Below, piece after piece: positions 43,679 through 52,509 of a stretch of 64,000 nucleotides of DNA. Location: positions 186,001 to 250,000 of the forward strand of contig JBGAGG010000001.1 of NCBI GenBank assembly GCA_044226845.1, in the 5' to 3' direction. Numbering within the stretch: position 1 is the stretch's first letter; each line of letters opens with the position of its first letter. The stretch comes from JAFDZO01 sp044226845 (GTDB lineage Bacteria; Bacteroidota; Ignavibacteria; Tepidaquicellales; Tepidaquicellaceae). Both the position numbers and the translations under genes were made by a program. The notes below the pieces were generated by a model. That model did not search any database, was not told the origin of the DNA, and saw only the letters and a program-made list of their open reading frames with translations.

Positions 43679-45799
43679 TTATTTAACAGTCGTTGTATCG
43701 CCTTTTATATCTGTTCCCATTCTTTGAAGATATGCAATCAGGGCAATGATTTCTTTGTTGCTTTCCGCAGGCGCTCCGTTCTTCTGTAAGTCCGTAGCTA
43801 ATTCTTCCGCCTGTTTAGTTAAGTCCTGCAATGCCTGTTTTTCATATCCCGGTGCATAAGGAACTCCAAGTGTTCTCATCACATTTATCTTGCTCTCTAA
43901 AGTTGAGTTATCAAGATTCTGTTTCAGCAGCCAGTCATAGTTAGGCATAATAGAACCCGGTGAAACATTGCGCGGATTTTCCATATGATTATAGTGCCAT
44001 AAGTTCGGATACTTCTTTCCTATTCTCATTAAGTCAGGACCAATTCTTTTTGACCCCCATTGGAATGGATGGTCATAGACAAATTCTCCTGCTTTTGAAT
44101 ATTCGCCGTATCTTTCTGTTTCAGATCTGAATGGTCTTATCATTTGTGAGTGACATGTGTAGCATCCTTCTCTTATATATAAATCTCTTCCCTGTAACTC
44201 TAAAGGAGTATATGGTTTTACACTAGGTATCGTCGGTATATTTGATTTTATCATGAACGTCGGTATCAACTCAACTGCACCGCCGATAATAACTACAACT
44301 GTAGCAAGCAGAGCGAATTTTCCGGGACGTGATTCAAGGAATCTGTGTTTAGAGCTTCTGTCAGCATAACCCTTTTCAATTGCAGGTGCTTCAGCAGGTT
44401 CGTTTGCTTCCAGTGAACCCTGCTTTACTGTTTTTATTAAATTAACTACCATCACTATTACACCTATCAGATACAATGCACCGCCAAATGCTCTAATCAT
44501 ATACATCGGAATTATCTGAACAACTGTTTCTAAGAAGTTAGGATACTGAAGAATTCCTAATGGTGTAAATTGTTTCCACATTAATGATTGTGTAATACCT
44601 GCCCAGTACATAGAAGCGGCATAGAAAACAATTCCCAGTGTGCCGATCCAGAAATGGAAGGCAGCCATTTTTTTAGAGAATAAAGTTGTTTTATAAATTC
44701 TTGGAATGAGCCAGTATAGTATTCCGAATATCATAAATCCGTTCCAGCCAAGTGCACCTATGTGTACGTGTGCTACAATCCAGTCAGTAAAGTGAGCAAT
44801 AGCATTAACATTCTTTAAAGAAAGCATTGGTCCTTCAAATGTAGCCATACCATAACTTGTAACTGCAACAACCATGAATTTTAAAGTAACATCATCTCTT
44901 ACTTTATCCCATGCGCCTCTTAATGTTAGAAGCCCGTTAATCATTCCTCCCCATGACGGAGCAATAAGCATAATTGAAAATACCACACCAAGCGATTGTG
45001 CCCAGTCAGGCAATGAAGAATATAATAAGTGGTGAGGACCTGCCCATATATAAATAAAAATCAGTGACCAGAAGTGAACTATTGAAAGCTTATAAGAATA
45101 AACCGGACGACCTGCCATTTTAGGAAGGAAGTAATACATTAAACCAAGGAAAGGAGTTGTTAAGAAAAACGCTACTGCATTATGACCGTACCACCACTGC
45201 ACCAATGCATCCTGAACACCTGCATATATTGGATAACTTTTAAATAAAGATACAGGAAGCTCAATTGAATTCACAATATGAAGCACTGCTACCGTAACAA
45301 CGGTAGCTATATAGAACCATATTGCAACATAAATGTGTTTCTCTCTTCTTTTAAAAATCGTTCCGAACATGTTAATAGCAAAGATAACCCAAACTAAAGC
45401 AATCATAATATCGATAGGCCATTCAAGCTCTGCGTATTCCTTACCTGCTGTAATACCGAGTGGAAGTGAGACTGCAGCACAAACAATAATAAACTGCCAC
45501 CCCCAGAAATGTATTTTGCTCAGTAAGTCGCTGAACATTCTGGCTTTACAAACTCTTTGTAAAGAATAATACACTCCCATGAACATTGCATTACCAACAA
45601 AAGCAAAAATCACCGCATTGGTGTGCAATGGTCTTATTCTTCCGAATGTAGTGTACTGAGTGCCTAAATTATGTATTGGAGCAAAAAGCTGAAGAGCAGC
45701 TAATAACCCCACAATCATTCCAACGACTCCGAATACAACCGTAGCTATCGCAAAATCCCTCACTATCTTATTATCATAACTGAATTTTTCAACAGTCAT
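43679..45799 (-). CDS. ccoNO: cbb3-type cytochrome c oxidase, fused subunits I and II (CcoN-CcoO)
   Basis: 706 residues. Residues 1 to about 470 are the 12-helix CcoN, with heme and CuB histidines in 'PLHTNAVIFAF', 'WWYGHNAVAFFLT', 'WAGPHHLLYSSLPDWAQ' and 'TDWIVAHVHIGALGWNG'. After a linker, residues about 500-700 are CcoO with a membrane anchor (FALLATVVVIIGGAVELI) and one c-type heme at CYTCHSQ near 547. The fusion is common in Bacteroidota and relatives. The complex reduces O2 with high affinity and pumps protons. A clear ribosome site AAGGAG (45810-45815) precedes the ATG. Confidence 0.97.
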   Translation of the reverse strand: MTVEKFSYDNKIVRDFAIATVVFGVVGMIVGLLAALQLFAPIHNLGTQYTTFGRIRPLHTNAVIFAFVGNAMFMGVYYSLQRVCKARMFSDLLSKIHFWGWQFIIVCAAVSLPLGITAGKEYAELEWPIDIMIALVWVIFAINMFGTIFKRREKHIYVAIWFYIATVVTVAVLHIVNSIELPVSLFKSYPIYAGVQDALVQWWYGHNAVAFFLTTPFLGLMYYFLPKMAGRPVYSYKLSIVHFWSLIFIYIWAGPHHLLYSSLPDWAQSLGVVFSIMLIAPSWGGMINGLLTLRGAWDKVRDDVTLKFMVVAVTSYGMATFEGPMLSLKNVNAIAHFTDWIVAHVHIGALGWNGFMIFGILYWLIPRIYKTTLFSKKMAAFHFWIGTLGIVFYAASMYWAGITQSLMWKQFTPLGILQYPNFLETVVQIIPMYMIRAFGGALYLIGVIVMVVNLIKTVKQGSLEANEPAEAPAIEKGYADRSSKHRFLESRPGKFALLATVVVIIGGAVELIPTFMIKSNIPTIPSVKPYTPLELQGRDLYIREGCYTCHSQMIRPFRSETERYGEYSKAGEFVYDHPFQWGSKRIGPDLMRIGKKYPNLWHYNHMENPRNVSPGSIMPNYDWLLKQNLDNSTLESKINVMRTLGVPYAPGYEKQALQDLTKQAEELATDLQKNGAPAESNKEIIALIAYLQRMGTDIKGDTTTVK

Positions 45800-45809
45800 T
45801 TCTGTTTTT

Positions 45810-45815
45810 CTCCTT
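45810..45815 (-). promoter_or_regulatory. Ribosome binding site of ccoNO
   Basis: AAGGAG on the minus strand, 10 nt before the ATG at 45799. It stands out because most genes in this window lack a clear Shine-Dalgarno sequence. It supports the chosen start and suggests strong translation of the catalytic subunit. Confidence 0.7.
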
Positions 45816-45820
45816 GGTGA

Positions 45821-46207
45821 TTAAATATTATGTAAAACTCTTTTTAAGCGCTCGCCAACTTCATAGGCAAGAACTTTTAACTTGATGTTATCTATACCCG
45901 ACATAGTTTCAAGCGGGTTAACCGCTGAAATTTCTGTCTCGCCTTCTTCCTGCTCTTGGACAATAAAATTACATGGAAGCAGTGTTCCTATTTTATCTTC
46001 CAGTAAAATTGCTTTGTGAGCAAATTCAGGATTACATGCGCCGAAAATCTTATAATTTCTGAAGTCGACGTCAATCTTTTTCTTAAATGTTTCTTTCACG
46101 TCAATTTCAGAAATTATCCCAAACCCTTCTTCTGTGAGAGCTGATGTCATTTTTGCTATGGCATCATCAAATGAAAGACCGGTTTTTCTGGTTAAATAGT
46201 AGTTCAT
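45821..46207 (-). CDS. DUF302 domain protein in the cbb3 locus
   Basis: 128 residues with no signal peptide. The DUF302 pattern is seen: 'LSFDDAIAKMTSALTEEGFGIISEIDVKETFKKKI', 'YKIFGACNPEFAHKAI' and 'IGTLLPCNFIVQE'. Cys in GACNP and LLPCN are the conserved residues of the family. DUF302 proteins often sit beside metal or respiratory genes, but no function is proven. Its ATG overlaps the TGA of ccoS by 4 nt, so it is coupled to the oxidase assembly genes. Confidence 0.9.
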   Translation of the reverse strand: MNYYLTRKTGLSFDDAIAKMTSALTEEGFGIISEIDVKETFKKKIDVDFRNYKIFGACNPEFAHKAILLEDKIGTLLPCNFIVQEQEEGETEISAVNPLETMSGIDNIKLKVLAYEVGERLKRVLHNI

Positions 46208-46374
46208 AATTTTTTATTTTCTTTTTCGCTTTGAATATTTTCCTCAAACAATATTCTTACAGATGGAGTATATCTGTCTTCGTACTGGCCTGACTTTACG
46301 GCCCAGATAAATGCAAATAAAAAAGTCATAGCCACTGTTATACTTGCTCCTATAAGAATAAACATCACATCCAT
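46204..46374 (-). CDS. ccoS: cbb3 oxidase maturation protein CcoS (FixS)
   Basis: 56-residue gene starting MDVMFILIGASITVAMTF, with one membrane helix and then 'FIWAVKSGQYEDRYTPSVRI', the diagnostic CcoS motif in which W-x-x-(K/R)-(S/N)-G-Q-(Y/F)-(E/D)-D is conserved. CcoS is needed for heme and copper insertion into CcoN. It lies 32 nt after ccoI and overlaps the DUF302 gene by 4 nt (ATGA). Confidence 0.92.
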   Translation of the reverse strand: MDVMFILIGASITVAMTFLFAFIWAVKSGQYEDRYTPSVRILFEENIQSEKENKKL

Positions 46375-46406
46375 TTTGTATATTTTTTACTTAGTTAATT
46401 TTTAGT

Positions 46407-48815
46407 TCAATTTAATTTGTTTCTTCTGGCAAAATAATCTGTCAGAAATATTGCAAAAAGCACCACTGAAATTGAACTGACCGGCATTAGTATCGCCGCT
46501 ACTATTGGTGATAACGCTCCCTGAACTGCATAGTACAAGCCTACAAAATTATAAAGCATCGAGAATGCAAAACTTGCCTTTATAATATTCATTGTAGTTC
46601 TTGAAAAATTTAAATATTTATTGAGTTCTCGAAATTTTTCCGAGCTTAATATAGCATCGCATGAGGGTGAAAAGCATGTTACACTTTCCGTTACGGCAAT
46701 ACCTGCATCGCTTTGCTTTAGCGCTCCGGCATCATTTAAGCCGTCACCTATCATTAATACTCTTTTGTTATTATCCTGTAAAGATTTTATATAATGCAGC
46801 TTATCTTCGGGTCTCTGATAGAATTTCATTGTAGATTCGGTTCCGAATATCTCCTGCAGGTTCTGTCTTTCGTTATCATTATCTCCGGATAAAAGTGTAA
46901 GCTCTTTACTTTGATTTAAGTCTGTAATAAGTTCACTTAAACCTTTTCTGAAATAATTAAGAATTAAAAAATAACCTTTGAGTTTTCCGTTCTTACTTAC
47001 ATAAACTTTTGAAGCTTTATTTTCAGTATCTTCTTTGTTATCGCCTGCCATTACAAATTCCAGCATTCCGATTTTATACTCGTTTTCACCGACAAATCCT
47101 TTAATCCCTTTTCCCGGAAACTCTTTATAATTTTTAATTTCAAATTCATCGCTGCATTTTACTGATTCATAAATTTTCTGGCTGAGCGGATGTGTAGAAT
47201 TTTTCACAAGAGATTTTATCTCCGATAGTTCTTTGTTGCTTAATAAATTTCCATAATAATTCAGTTCAGCATTTTTTACCTGTGTAATGGTTCCTGTTTT
47301 ATCAAATACTATCGAATCAATTTTAGAAAGCTTTTCTATTACTCCGGTATTTTTCAGATAAAATTTATTTTTACCGAAAATCCTCATGGTATTTGAAAGC
47401 GCGAAAGGTCCTGCTAAGGCTAACGCGCAGGGGCAAGCTATTACTAAGACTGCAGTGAAGACATTGACTGCAATCTTTATATCTTTATTTAACCAAAAGG
47501 CCCCTGCGGTTATTGCAACAGCTAAAGTTATATAGGTAAAATATTTAGCAATGACATCGTTTAATTTAATTTTTTCGGTATCGGTCTTTTTAAATGCATC
47601 GTTATTCCAAAGCTGAGTAAGATAACTTTGAGATACATCTCTTACTACTTCCAGTTCTAATAAATCTCCTTCCTGCCTTCCCCCGGCGTATATAATTTCG
47701 CCGAATACTTTCTCCACTGGGGTGGATTCACCTGTAACAAAACTGTAGTCTATCTTCGCATTTCCTTTAAATAATATGGAGTCGGCAGGAATAAGCTCTC
47801 CGTTTCGAATAACAATCCTATCCCCCTTAGCGAGCTTATTTATAGGAGTTGTGGTCTCTGTTTTATCTTTTAAAATTGTAACCGAGATAGGAAAATATGA
47901 TTTATAATTTCTTTCAAAGTTTAAAAAGTCGAATGTCTTAGTCTGTATTAATTTCCCTATTAATAAAAAGAAAATTAAGCCCGTAAGCGAATCAAAATAC
48001 CCTGCACCAAATCCTGAAATAACTTCAAATACACTTCTGAAAAATATTACTGCAATACCCAGTGAGATTGGCACATCAAGATTAATGTGTTTTTGTTTTA
48101 ATCCTATAAATGCCGATTTGAAATAATCTGATGCGCAGTAAAAAAATACCGGTGCAGATAATAAAATATTTAAATATCCGAACAGGTGTTTGTAAAAAGG
48201 ATCAAGATTTCCAAGTGAAAGATATTCAGGAAAACTAAACAACATAATATTTCCAAAACAGAAGCCTGCAATTCCGATTTTATAATATAGTTTTTTTAAT
48301 ATTTTCGGTTTTTCATTTTCAGCTAAATCGTCAATATTTATTGCCGGCTCATAACCAATACTGTATAAAAGTTCTGCTATCTTCCTTAAAGAAGTTTTGC
48401 CTGTTTTATAAGTGATAAAAATTTTCTTCTGAGTAAAATCTGTTTTAGAATTTACAACTGCGTGATCTATCTTATAAAGGTGCTCTAAAAGATAAATACA
48501 GGATGAACAATGAATTGAGGGTATGTAAAAAGTAACTTTTGTGATTTCGTCGTTTGAGAATTCTATTATCTGTTTTGAAATTTCTTTATCATCCAGATAA
48601 TTGAATTTTATTCCGGAACCGGATTCTTTTAAATTTATTCCGGGATGGTTTTCTAATGTATAATAACTGCAGAGATTACTTTGAAATAATAATTCATATA
48701 CTGACTTACATCCCACACAGCAAAAACTTTTCTCGTCGTATGAAATCTCATCGATGCATTCGTCACCGCAGTGATAGCAGACGTGTTTAGTTAATATGTC
48801 GGGGTGTTGTGGCAT
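46407..48815 (-). CDS. ccoI: Copper-translocating P-type ATPase CcoI (FixI) for cbb3 assembly
   Basis: 802 residues. The Cys-rich N-terminus 'VCYHCGDECIDE' with 'FCCVGCKSVYELL' is the cation-ATPase metal-binding domain typical of CcoI. A heavy-metal-associated-like domain with 'HCSSCIYLLEHL' follows. The transport site is CPC in 'IACPCALAL' near residue 459. The phosphorylation loop is DKTGTIT near 502 and the hinge is 'GDGLNDAGALKQ'. It delivers copper to the periplasmic side for the CuB centre of CcoN. It is the first gene of the cco locus; a perfect Fnr-like palindrome lies 66 nt upstream of the ATG. Confidence 0.95.
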   Translation of the reverse strand: MPQHPDILTKHVCYHCGDECIDEISYDEKSFCCVGCKSVYELLFQSNLCSYYTLENHPGINLKESGSGIKFNYLDDKEISKQIIEFSNDEITKVTFYIPSIHCSSCIYLLEHLYKIDHAVVNSKTDFTQKKIFITYKTGKTSLRKIAELLYSIGYEPAINIDDLAENEKPKILKKLYYKIGIAGFCFGNIMLFSFPEYLSLGNLDPFYKHLFGYLNILLSAPVFFYCASDYFKSAFIGLKQKHINLDVPISLGIAVIFFRSVFEVISGFGAGYFDSLTGLIFFLLIGKLIQTKTFDFLNFERNYKSYFPISVTILKDKTETTTPINKLAKGDRIVIRNGELIPADSILFKGNAKIDYSFVTGESTPVEKVFGEIIYAGGRQEGDLLELEVVRDVSQSYLTQLWNNDAFKKTDTEKIKLNDVIAKYFTYITLAVAITAGAFWLNKDIKIAVNVFTAVLVIACPCALALAGPFALSNTMRIFGKNKFYLKNTGVIEKLSKIDSIVFDKTGTITQVKNAELNYYGNLLSNKELSEIKSLVKNSTHPLSQKIYESVKCSDEFEIKNYKEFPGKGIKGFVGENEYKIGMLEFVMAGDNKEDTENKASKVYVSKNGKLKGYFLILNYFRKGLSELITDLNQSKELTLLSGDNDNERQNLQEIFGTESTMKFYQRPEDKLHYIKSLQDNNKRVLMIGDGLNDAGALKQSDAGIAVTESVTCFSPSCDAILSSEKFRELNKYLNFSRTTMNIIKASFAFSMLYNFVGLYYAVQGALSPIVAAILMPVSSISVVLFAIFLTDYFARRNKLN

Positions 48816-48880
48816 TGAATAAATTTTCCTTACAAAAATAGAAAGATTTATCCGCCTGCCAAATGATTTCAGTCAGATTT

Positions 48881-48902
48881 AAATATGATATACATCATAT
48901 TT
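48881..48902. promoter_or_regulatory. Fnr/Crp-type operator upstream of ccoI
   Basis: Perfect inverted repeat: AAATATGAT, spacer ATAC, then ATCATATTT. The core TGAT-N4-ATCA fits the Fnr consensus (TTGAT-N4-ATCAA). It lies 66 nt before the ccoI ATG. An Fnr/Crp-family gene lies about 0.6 kb away, and its recognition helix keeps the Glu and Arg that read TGA half-sites. Confidence 0.65.
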
Positions 48903-48971
48903 TTAAAGTGCTGTTTTATACTGAGATGTAGAGAAAAAAGGTATGTCAGGTAATATTTTGGGGATGTAAAA

Positions 48972-49466
48972 TTACTTCATTTCAAAGCTCAATCTTACAA
49001 TAGCGCTGTTCTCAACCATCGAATTCCTGGTTCCTGACATTACGCCTTGCATCCTTAAACCAACAAATTGACCTGTACCGCTGGTAACCTGTGTAGTAGC
49101 CTGAAATAAAGGGTTTTCTGAATTAGGTCCGGCACCCTGAGAAATACCCTGCGCTTGAATTGTGAATGTAGAACCGTCGGGAAAAGTAAACACGTAATAA
49201 TCTGTGAAAGAGCCGTTGCCTTCAACGTAATCATATATAAAATATGCCTTAACGGGAACTGATGTACTATCGCCGAACATTGCAACACCTGTGCCTATGG
49301 CTGTTCCCATTCTGTGATTAACAGTATCGGGTACTTCTATTACACTGCTTTGTGTTATCTGGTATTTTAAGGAAAATTTTAGATTAGTACGCTGAAAAGA
49401 ATATTGCTGTGAGTATGAATTAGATACAAATATGAATAAAAAAAGAGTAAGTATATATTTAAGCAT
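48972..49466 (-). CDS. Small secreted protein, possibly allene-oxide-cyclase-like barrel
   Basis: 164 residues with a signal peptide ending 'SNSYSQQ'. The remainder is beta-rich with Gly-rich turns: 'GTAIGTGVAMFGD', 'DYYVFTFPDGSTFTIQAQG' and 'VTSGTGQFVGLRMQGVMSGT'. The last pattern resembles the T-GTG-(K/Q)-F-x-G-x-x-G-x-G turn of dirigent and allene-oxide-cyclase-like barrels; the fold is a guess from motif shape. It overlaps the end of the Fnr/Crp gene by 8 nt, so the two are probably co-transcribed. Function unknown. Confidence 0.65.
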   Translation of the reverse strand: MLKYILTLFLFIFVSNSYSQQYSFQRTNLKFSLKYQITQSSVIEVPDTVNHRMGTAIGTGVAMFGDSTSVPVKAYFIYDYVEGNGSFTDYYVFTFPDGSTFTIQAQGISQGAGPNSENPLFQATTQVTSGTGQFVGLRMQGVMSGTRNSMVENSAIVRLSFEMK

Positions 49467-50175
49467 AAGCAGCTTCTATTCCTCCGATCTCGCGAAGTTT
49501 ATTTTCATTTAAAATTCTGATTTTCTTTCCGTCAAGTTCGATAAGTTTTTCATTCTTGAAATCAGATAGAGTTCTTATTACTGTTTCAGTTGTAGTACCT
49601 ACAATGTTTGCAATATCTTCGCGCGGCAGTATAATTTCTATTTTATTATCATCCTGTTCCTTACCTCTGAAAGTATCCTTAAGATAAAATAAAGTTTCGG
49701 CTAGTCTTTCTCTCACGCTTTTTTGAGAAAGTGATTGTATCTTCTCCATCGCAATTCCCAGTTCCTTACACAAGCTTACCATAAGCTGTTTAGAAATATA
49801 AGAATTCTTCTGCAGCATATTCAAAAAATCTTCTTTCTTTATTAAACAAACTATCGTGTCTTCCAGAGCTGTTGCCGAGTTAGCATAACCTTCTTCGGCA
49901 ATAATTGCACGATAGCCAAGAAAATCACCCGGAACTCCAAACCCTGTAATTTGTTCTTTGCCGTCTTTACCTGTTCTGTATAATTTTATTTTTCCTTTGT
50001 TAACGCAATAGAGACCGGGAGGAGTGTTTCCCTCATAAAAAATTGTCTGGCCTTTTTTGAAGTGATTACAGATTTTATTGCAGTTAATTACTTCTAAATC
50101 ATCTTCAAAAGAAAAATTCATTAATGAATCGCCTTTTGCTTCGCAGTCTTCACAGTCTATTTTCTTTACTATCAT
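49459..50175 (-). CDS. Crp/Fnr family transcriptional regulator
   Basis: 238 residues. The cyclic-nucleotide-binding-like domain is seen in 'FKKGQTIFYEGNTPPGLYCVNKGKIKLYR'. The dimer helix follows, and the winged-helix has 'LPREDIANIVGTTTETVIRTLSDFKNEKLI'. The recognition helix T-E-T-V-I-R keeps the Glu and Arg used by Fnr and Crp to read TGA half-sites. Four Cys near the N-terminus (C8, C11, C32, C36) could hold a redox cofactor, although spacing differs from E. coli Fnr. Its position beside the cbb3 locus and the operator at 48881 suggest it controls the oxidase in response to oxygen; this is inference. Confidence 0.9.
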   Translation of the reverse strand: MIVKKIDCEDCEAKGDSLMNFSFEDDLEVINCNKICNHFKKGQTIFYEGNTPPGLYCVNKGKIKLYRTGKDGKEQITGFGVPGDFLGYRAIIAEEGYANSATALEDTIVCLIKKEDFLNMLQKNSYISKQLMVSLCKELGIAMEKIQSLSQKSVRERLAETLFYLKDTFRGKEQDDNKIEIILPREDIANIVGTTTETVIRTLSDFKNEKLIELDGKKIRILNENKLREIGGIEAAYA

Positions 50176-50225
50176 ATATATGAAATTAACTTCTATTTAT
50201 TAAAATTTCCAACTATTTCCTAATA

Positions 50226-51929
50226 CTATTGTGCCGCTGAATTTATAAGCTCTTTTGCGCTTGAAATACCTGAATCCGTAACTTTATCGCCGCTAAGTAA
50301 CTTTGCTATTTCCAGTACTTTCTCTTCTCCGGTTAACTGTTTTATTTCCGCAATAGTTTCTTTATTAAAATCCTTCTTGCTGACATAATAATGAGAATCG
50401 CTTTGAGATGCAATTTGAGGAAGGTGAGTAATTGAAATTATCTGATGCGATTTTGAAAGCTTTTTAAGTACTTTACCTACTTTATCAGCCGTTTTTCCGC
50501 TGATTCCTGCATCAATTTCATCAAAAACGAGAATTTCTATTTCATCTGAATCCGATAAAACTGACTTAATTGCAAGCATTACACGTGATATTTCACCGCC
50601 TGAAGCTGATTTTTTTAAGGGCGAGAAATCTGAACCTTTGTTTGTTTTTATAAAGAATTCAATATCGTCAAATCCTGTTGAAGCAAGCAGAACATCTTTT
50701 TCAGAAAACAGACTTTCTTCGGAAGTTTTATATATTTCAAAATTAACTTTGAACTCAGCAGATTCCAGTCCTACTTCTTTTAAAATAGAGATTACATTTT
50801 TCTCAAGCTCTTTTGATTTCTTTTTACGGATATCGGAAATATCTTTTGCTATTTTATAAACTTCTTTTCTTTTCTCCGATATTTTTTTCGCAGCCTGCTC
50901 GGTTTCGTAATCAAAGTTTTCCGCTATGTTTAATTCTTTAGCAACTTCTTTCGCTTTTTCAATAATTTCATTTACAGATAATCTGTATTTCTTTTTTAAA
51001 AAATTAAGGCTGCCGAGACGCTCACGAATCTGTTCAATTCTATCAGCATCAAAATTTATATTTTCGTTGTATGATATTAACGATGTTGAAACTTCCTGCA
51101 CGTTTACAAGACTCTCTTCAAGAATTTTTATATTCTCTTCCAATGAACTGTCAAACTTCAAAATCTTTTTTAATTCCTTTATTGATGATGAAAGCTCTTT
51201 TATAACGTTTAGATCAGATTCATATAAATGGTCTATTGATGAATTCAACGCAATAGAAATCTCTTCTGAGTTTTCCATTTTATTAAGCTCAGTGTTTAAC
51301 TCTTCATCTTCATTCTCAACAGGATTTATATCGTTTATTTCCTTCAATTGAAACTCCAGAAACTCTTTTCTCTCAGCCAGCTCATCTTTTTTACTTATTA
51401 AATTTTCGTAATCCTTAATACTATCTTTTAGTTCACCATAGCTGATTCTATATTTTTCAAGCAGCCCTTCATTTTTTATATACTGGTCAAGAATACCTAT
51501 GTGCGTTTCTTTATTTAGTAATGATTGATGTTCATTCTGCGAGTGAATGTCAATTATAATATTCCCCAGTTCCTTTAAATCTGAAATATTTACAGGGACG
51601 TCGTTTATAAAATTCCTGCTAATCCCCTTTTTAAGCAAGTCCCTGCGGATAATTATATATCCGTTCTCGTTCTCAATTTCTAAACTTTTTAATAATGCCT
51701 TAACTTTTTTATTATCCTTAAAATCAAAATATCCTTCAATAATCATTTTATCGGAATCTTTTCTTATAAGAGAATAATCTGCGCGCTCGCCTAATATCAT
51801 TCCGAGCGCATCGAGGATAATTGATTTACCCGCACCTGTTTCTCCTGTTAATATATTCAAGCCGGATGAAAAATTAATTTCAGCCTCTTTTATTATCAGA
51901 TAATTTTTTATGAAAAGTTTTTCTATCAT
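50226..51929 (-). CDS. recN: DNA repair protein RecN
   Basis: 567 residues, standard RecN length. Walker A GETGAGKS at residues 29-36, a central coiled-coil region rich in Glu and Lys, then the SMC-like C-terminal part 'KSASGGEISRVMLAIKSVL' (signature), 'ILVFDEIDAGISG' (Walker B) and 'HQIISITHLPQIAS'. RecN is an SMC-family ATPase that helps double-strand-break repair. It is the gene immediately left of the dnaA-side non-coding region. Confidence 0.97.
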   Translation of the reverse strand: MIEKLFIKNYLIIKEAEINFSSGLNILTGETGAGKSIILDALGMILGERADYSLIRKDSDKMIIEGYFDFKDNKKVKALLKSLEIENENGYIIIRRDLLKKGISRNFINDVPVNISDLKELGNIIIDIHSQNEHQSLLNKETHIGILDQYIKNEGLLEKYRISYGELKDSIKDYENLISKKDELAERKEFLEFQLKEINDINPVENEDEELNTELNKMENSEEISIALNSSIDHLYESDLNVIKELSSSIKELKKILKFDSSLEENIKILEESLVNVQEVSTSLISYNENINFDADRIEQIRERLGSLNFLKKKYRLSVNEIIEKAKEVAKELNIAENFDYETEQAAKKISEKRKEVYKIAKDISDIRKKKSKELEKNVISILKEVGLESAEFKVNFEIYKTSEESLFSEKDVLLASTGFDDIEFFIKTNKGSDFSPLKKSASGGEISRVMLAIKSVLSDSDEIEILVFDEIDAGISGKTADKVGKVLKKLSKSHQIISITHLPQIASQSDSHYYVSKKDFNKETIAEIKQLTGEEKVLEIAKLLSGDKVTDSGISSAKELINSAAQ

Positions 51930-52422
51930 TCAGTAAAGTACAATCAAAAAGTTTTAACAACCGAACACTTATTACATTATATTATTTATTTAAAAGAAGT
52001 AGTAATAGTAGTAATGATGTTAACATTGTCAGTAAAGTATTAAAATCTATTTTTTGTATCAATTTTAAAAGAAGTAAGTCTAATAAGAATGTGAGTAAGT
52101 ACCGTTGTTATAAACATTGTTAACATTCACTTTTTAAAAATATTTTAAAACATCTTTTATAACTAATAACTATTATCAACTAAAAAATTATGAATAAGTT
52201 ATGAACAAACATTATCATTTTGTGGTAATTTTTTGTCAAGTAATTTTTTTCCATTTTTAAAAATATCTATAAATTTGTTAGAGCTGTGTAATTGTATCAA
52301 TGACGGAATTTCACCAAAGCAGTATTGTTTTTTCAATATCCGTAAAATGATTTTAAGATAATTTTCTTAATCGTGACGGGTTTTTGACGGATTTTATTCC
52401 GTAAAATGTTAGAGCAAATTTT

Positions 52423-52444
52423 TCCCTATTAGTAGTAATAGGGA
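52423..52444. repeat. Perfect hairpin near dnaA 3' side
   Basis: TCCCTATTA, loop GTAG, TAATAGGGA. On the minus strand the hairpin is followed by an A-run rather than T, and on the plus strand by a broken T-run, so it is a poor terminator. It may be a structural element of the origin region. Confidence 0.5.
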
Positions 52445-52475
52445 GTTTTCTGTTTTAAATTATATCTGTGCCTAA

Positions 52476-52509
52476 AATAAAAAGAGGATGCAAAATTAAT
52501 TACATCCTC
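52476..52509 (-). terminator. Rho-independent terminator of dnaA
   Basis: On the minus strand: GAGGATG, 12-nt loop, CATCCTC, then TTTTTATTTT. The hairpin (52484-52509) lies 37 nt after the dnaA stop and so ends the leftward dnaA transcript before the recN-side region. Confidence 0.85.

Noticed and set aside
50926..51351. A 141-codon open frame on the plus strand
   Set aside because: Antisense to recN; Ser/Phe-rich translation is the typical mirror of Glu/Lys-rich coding sequence.
52423..52444. The perfect hairpin near dnaA as a terminator
   Set aside because: No T-run follows the stem on either strand, and a better terminator at 52476-52509 is closer to the dnaA stop.
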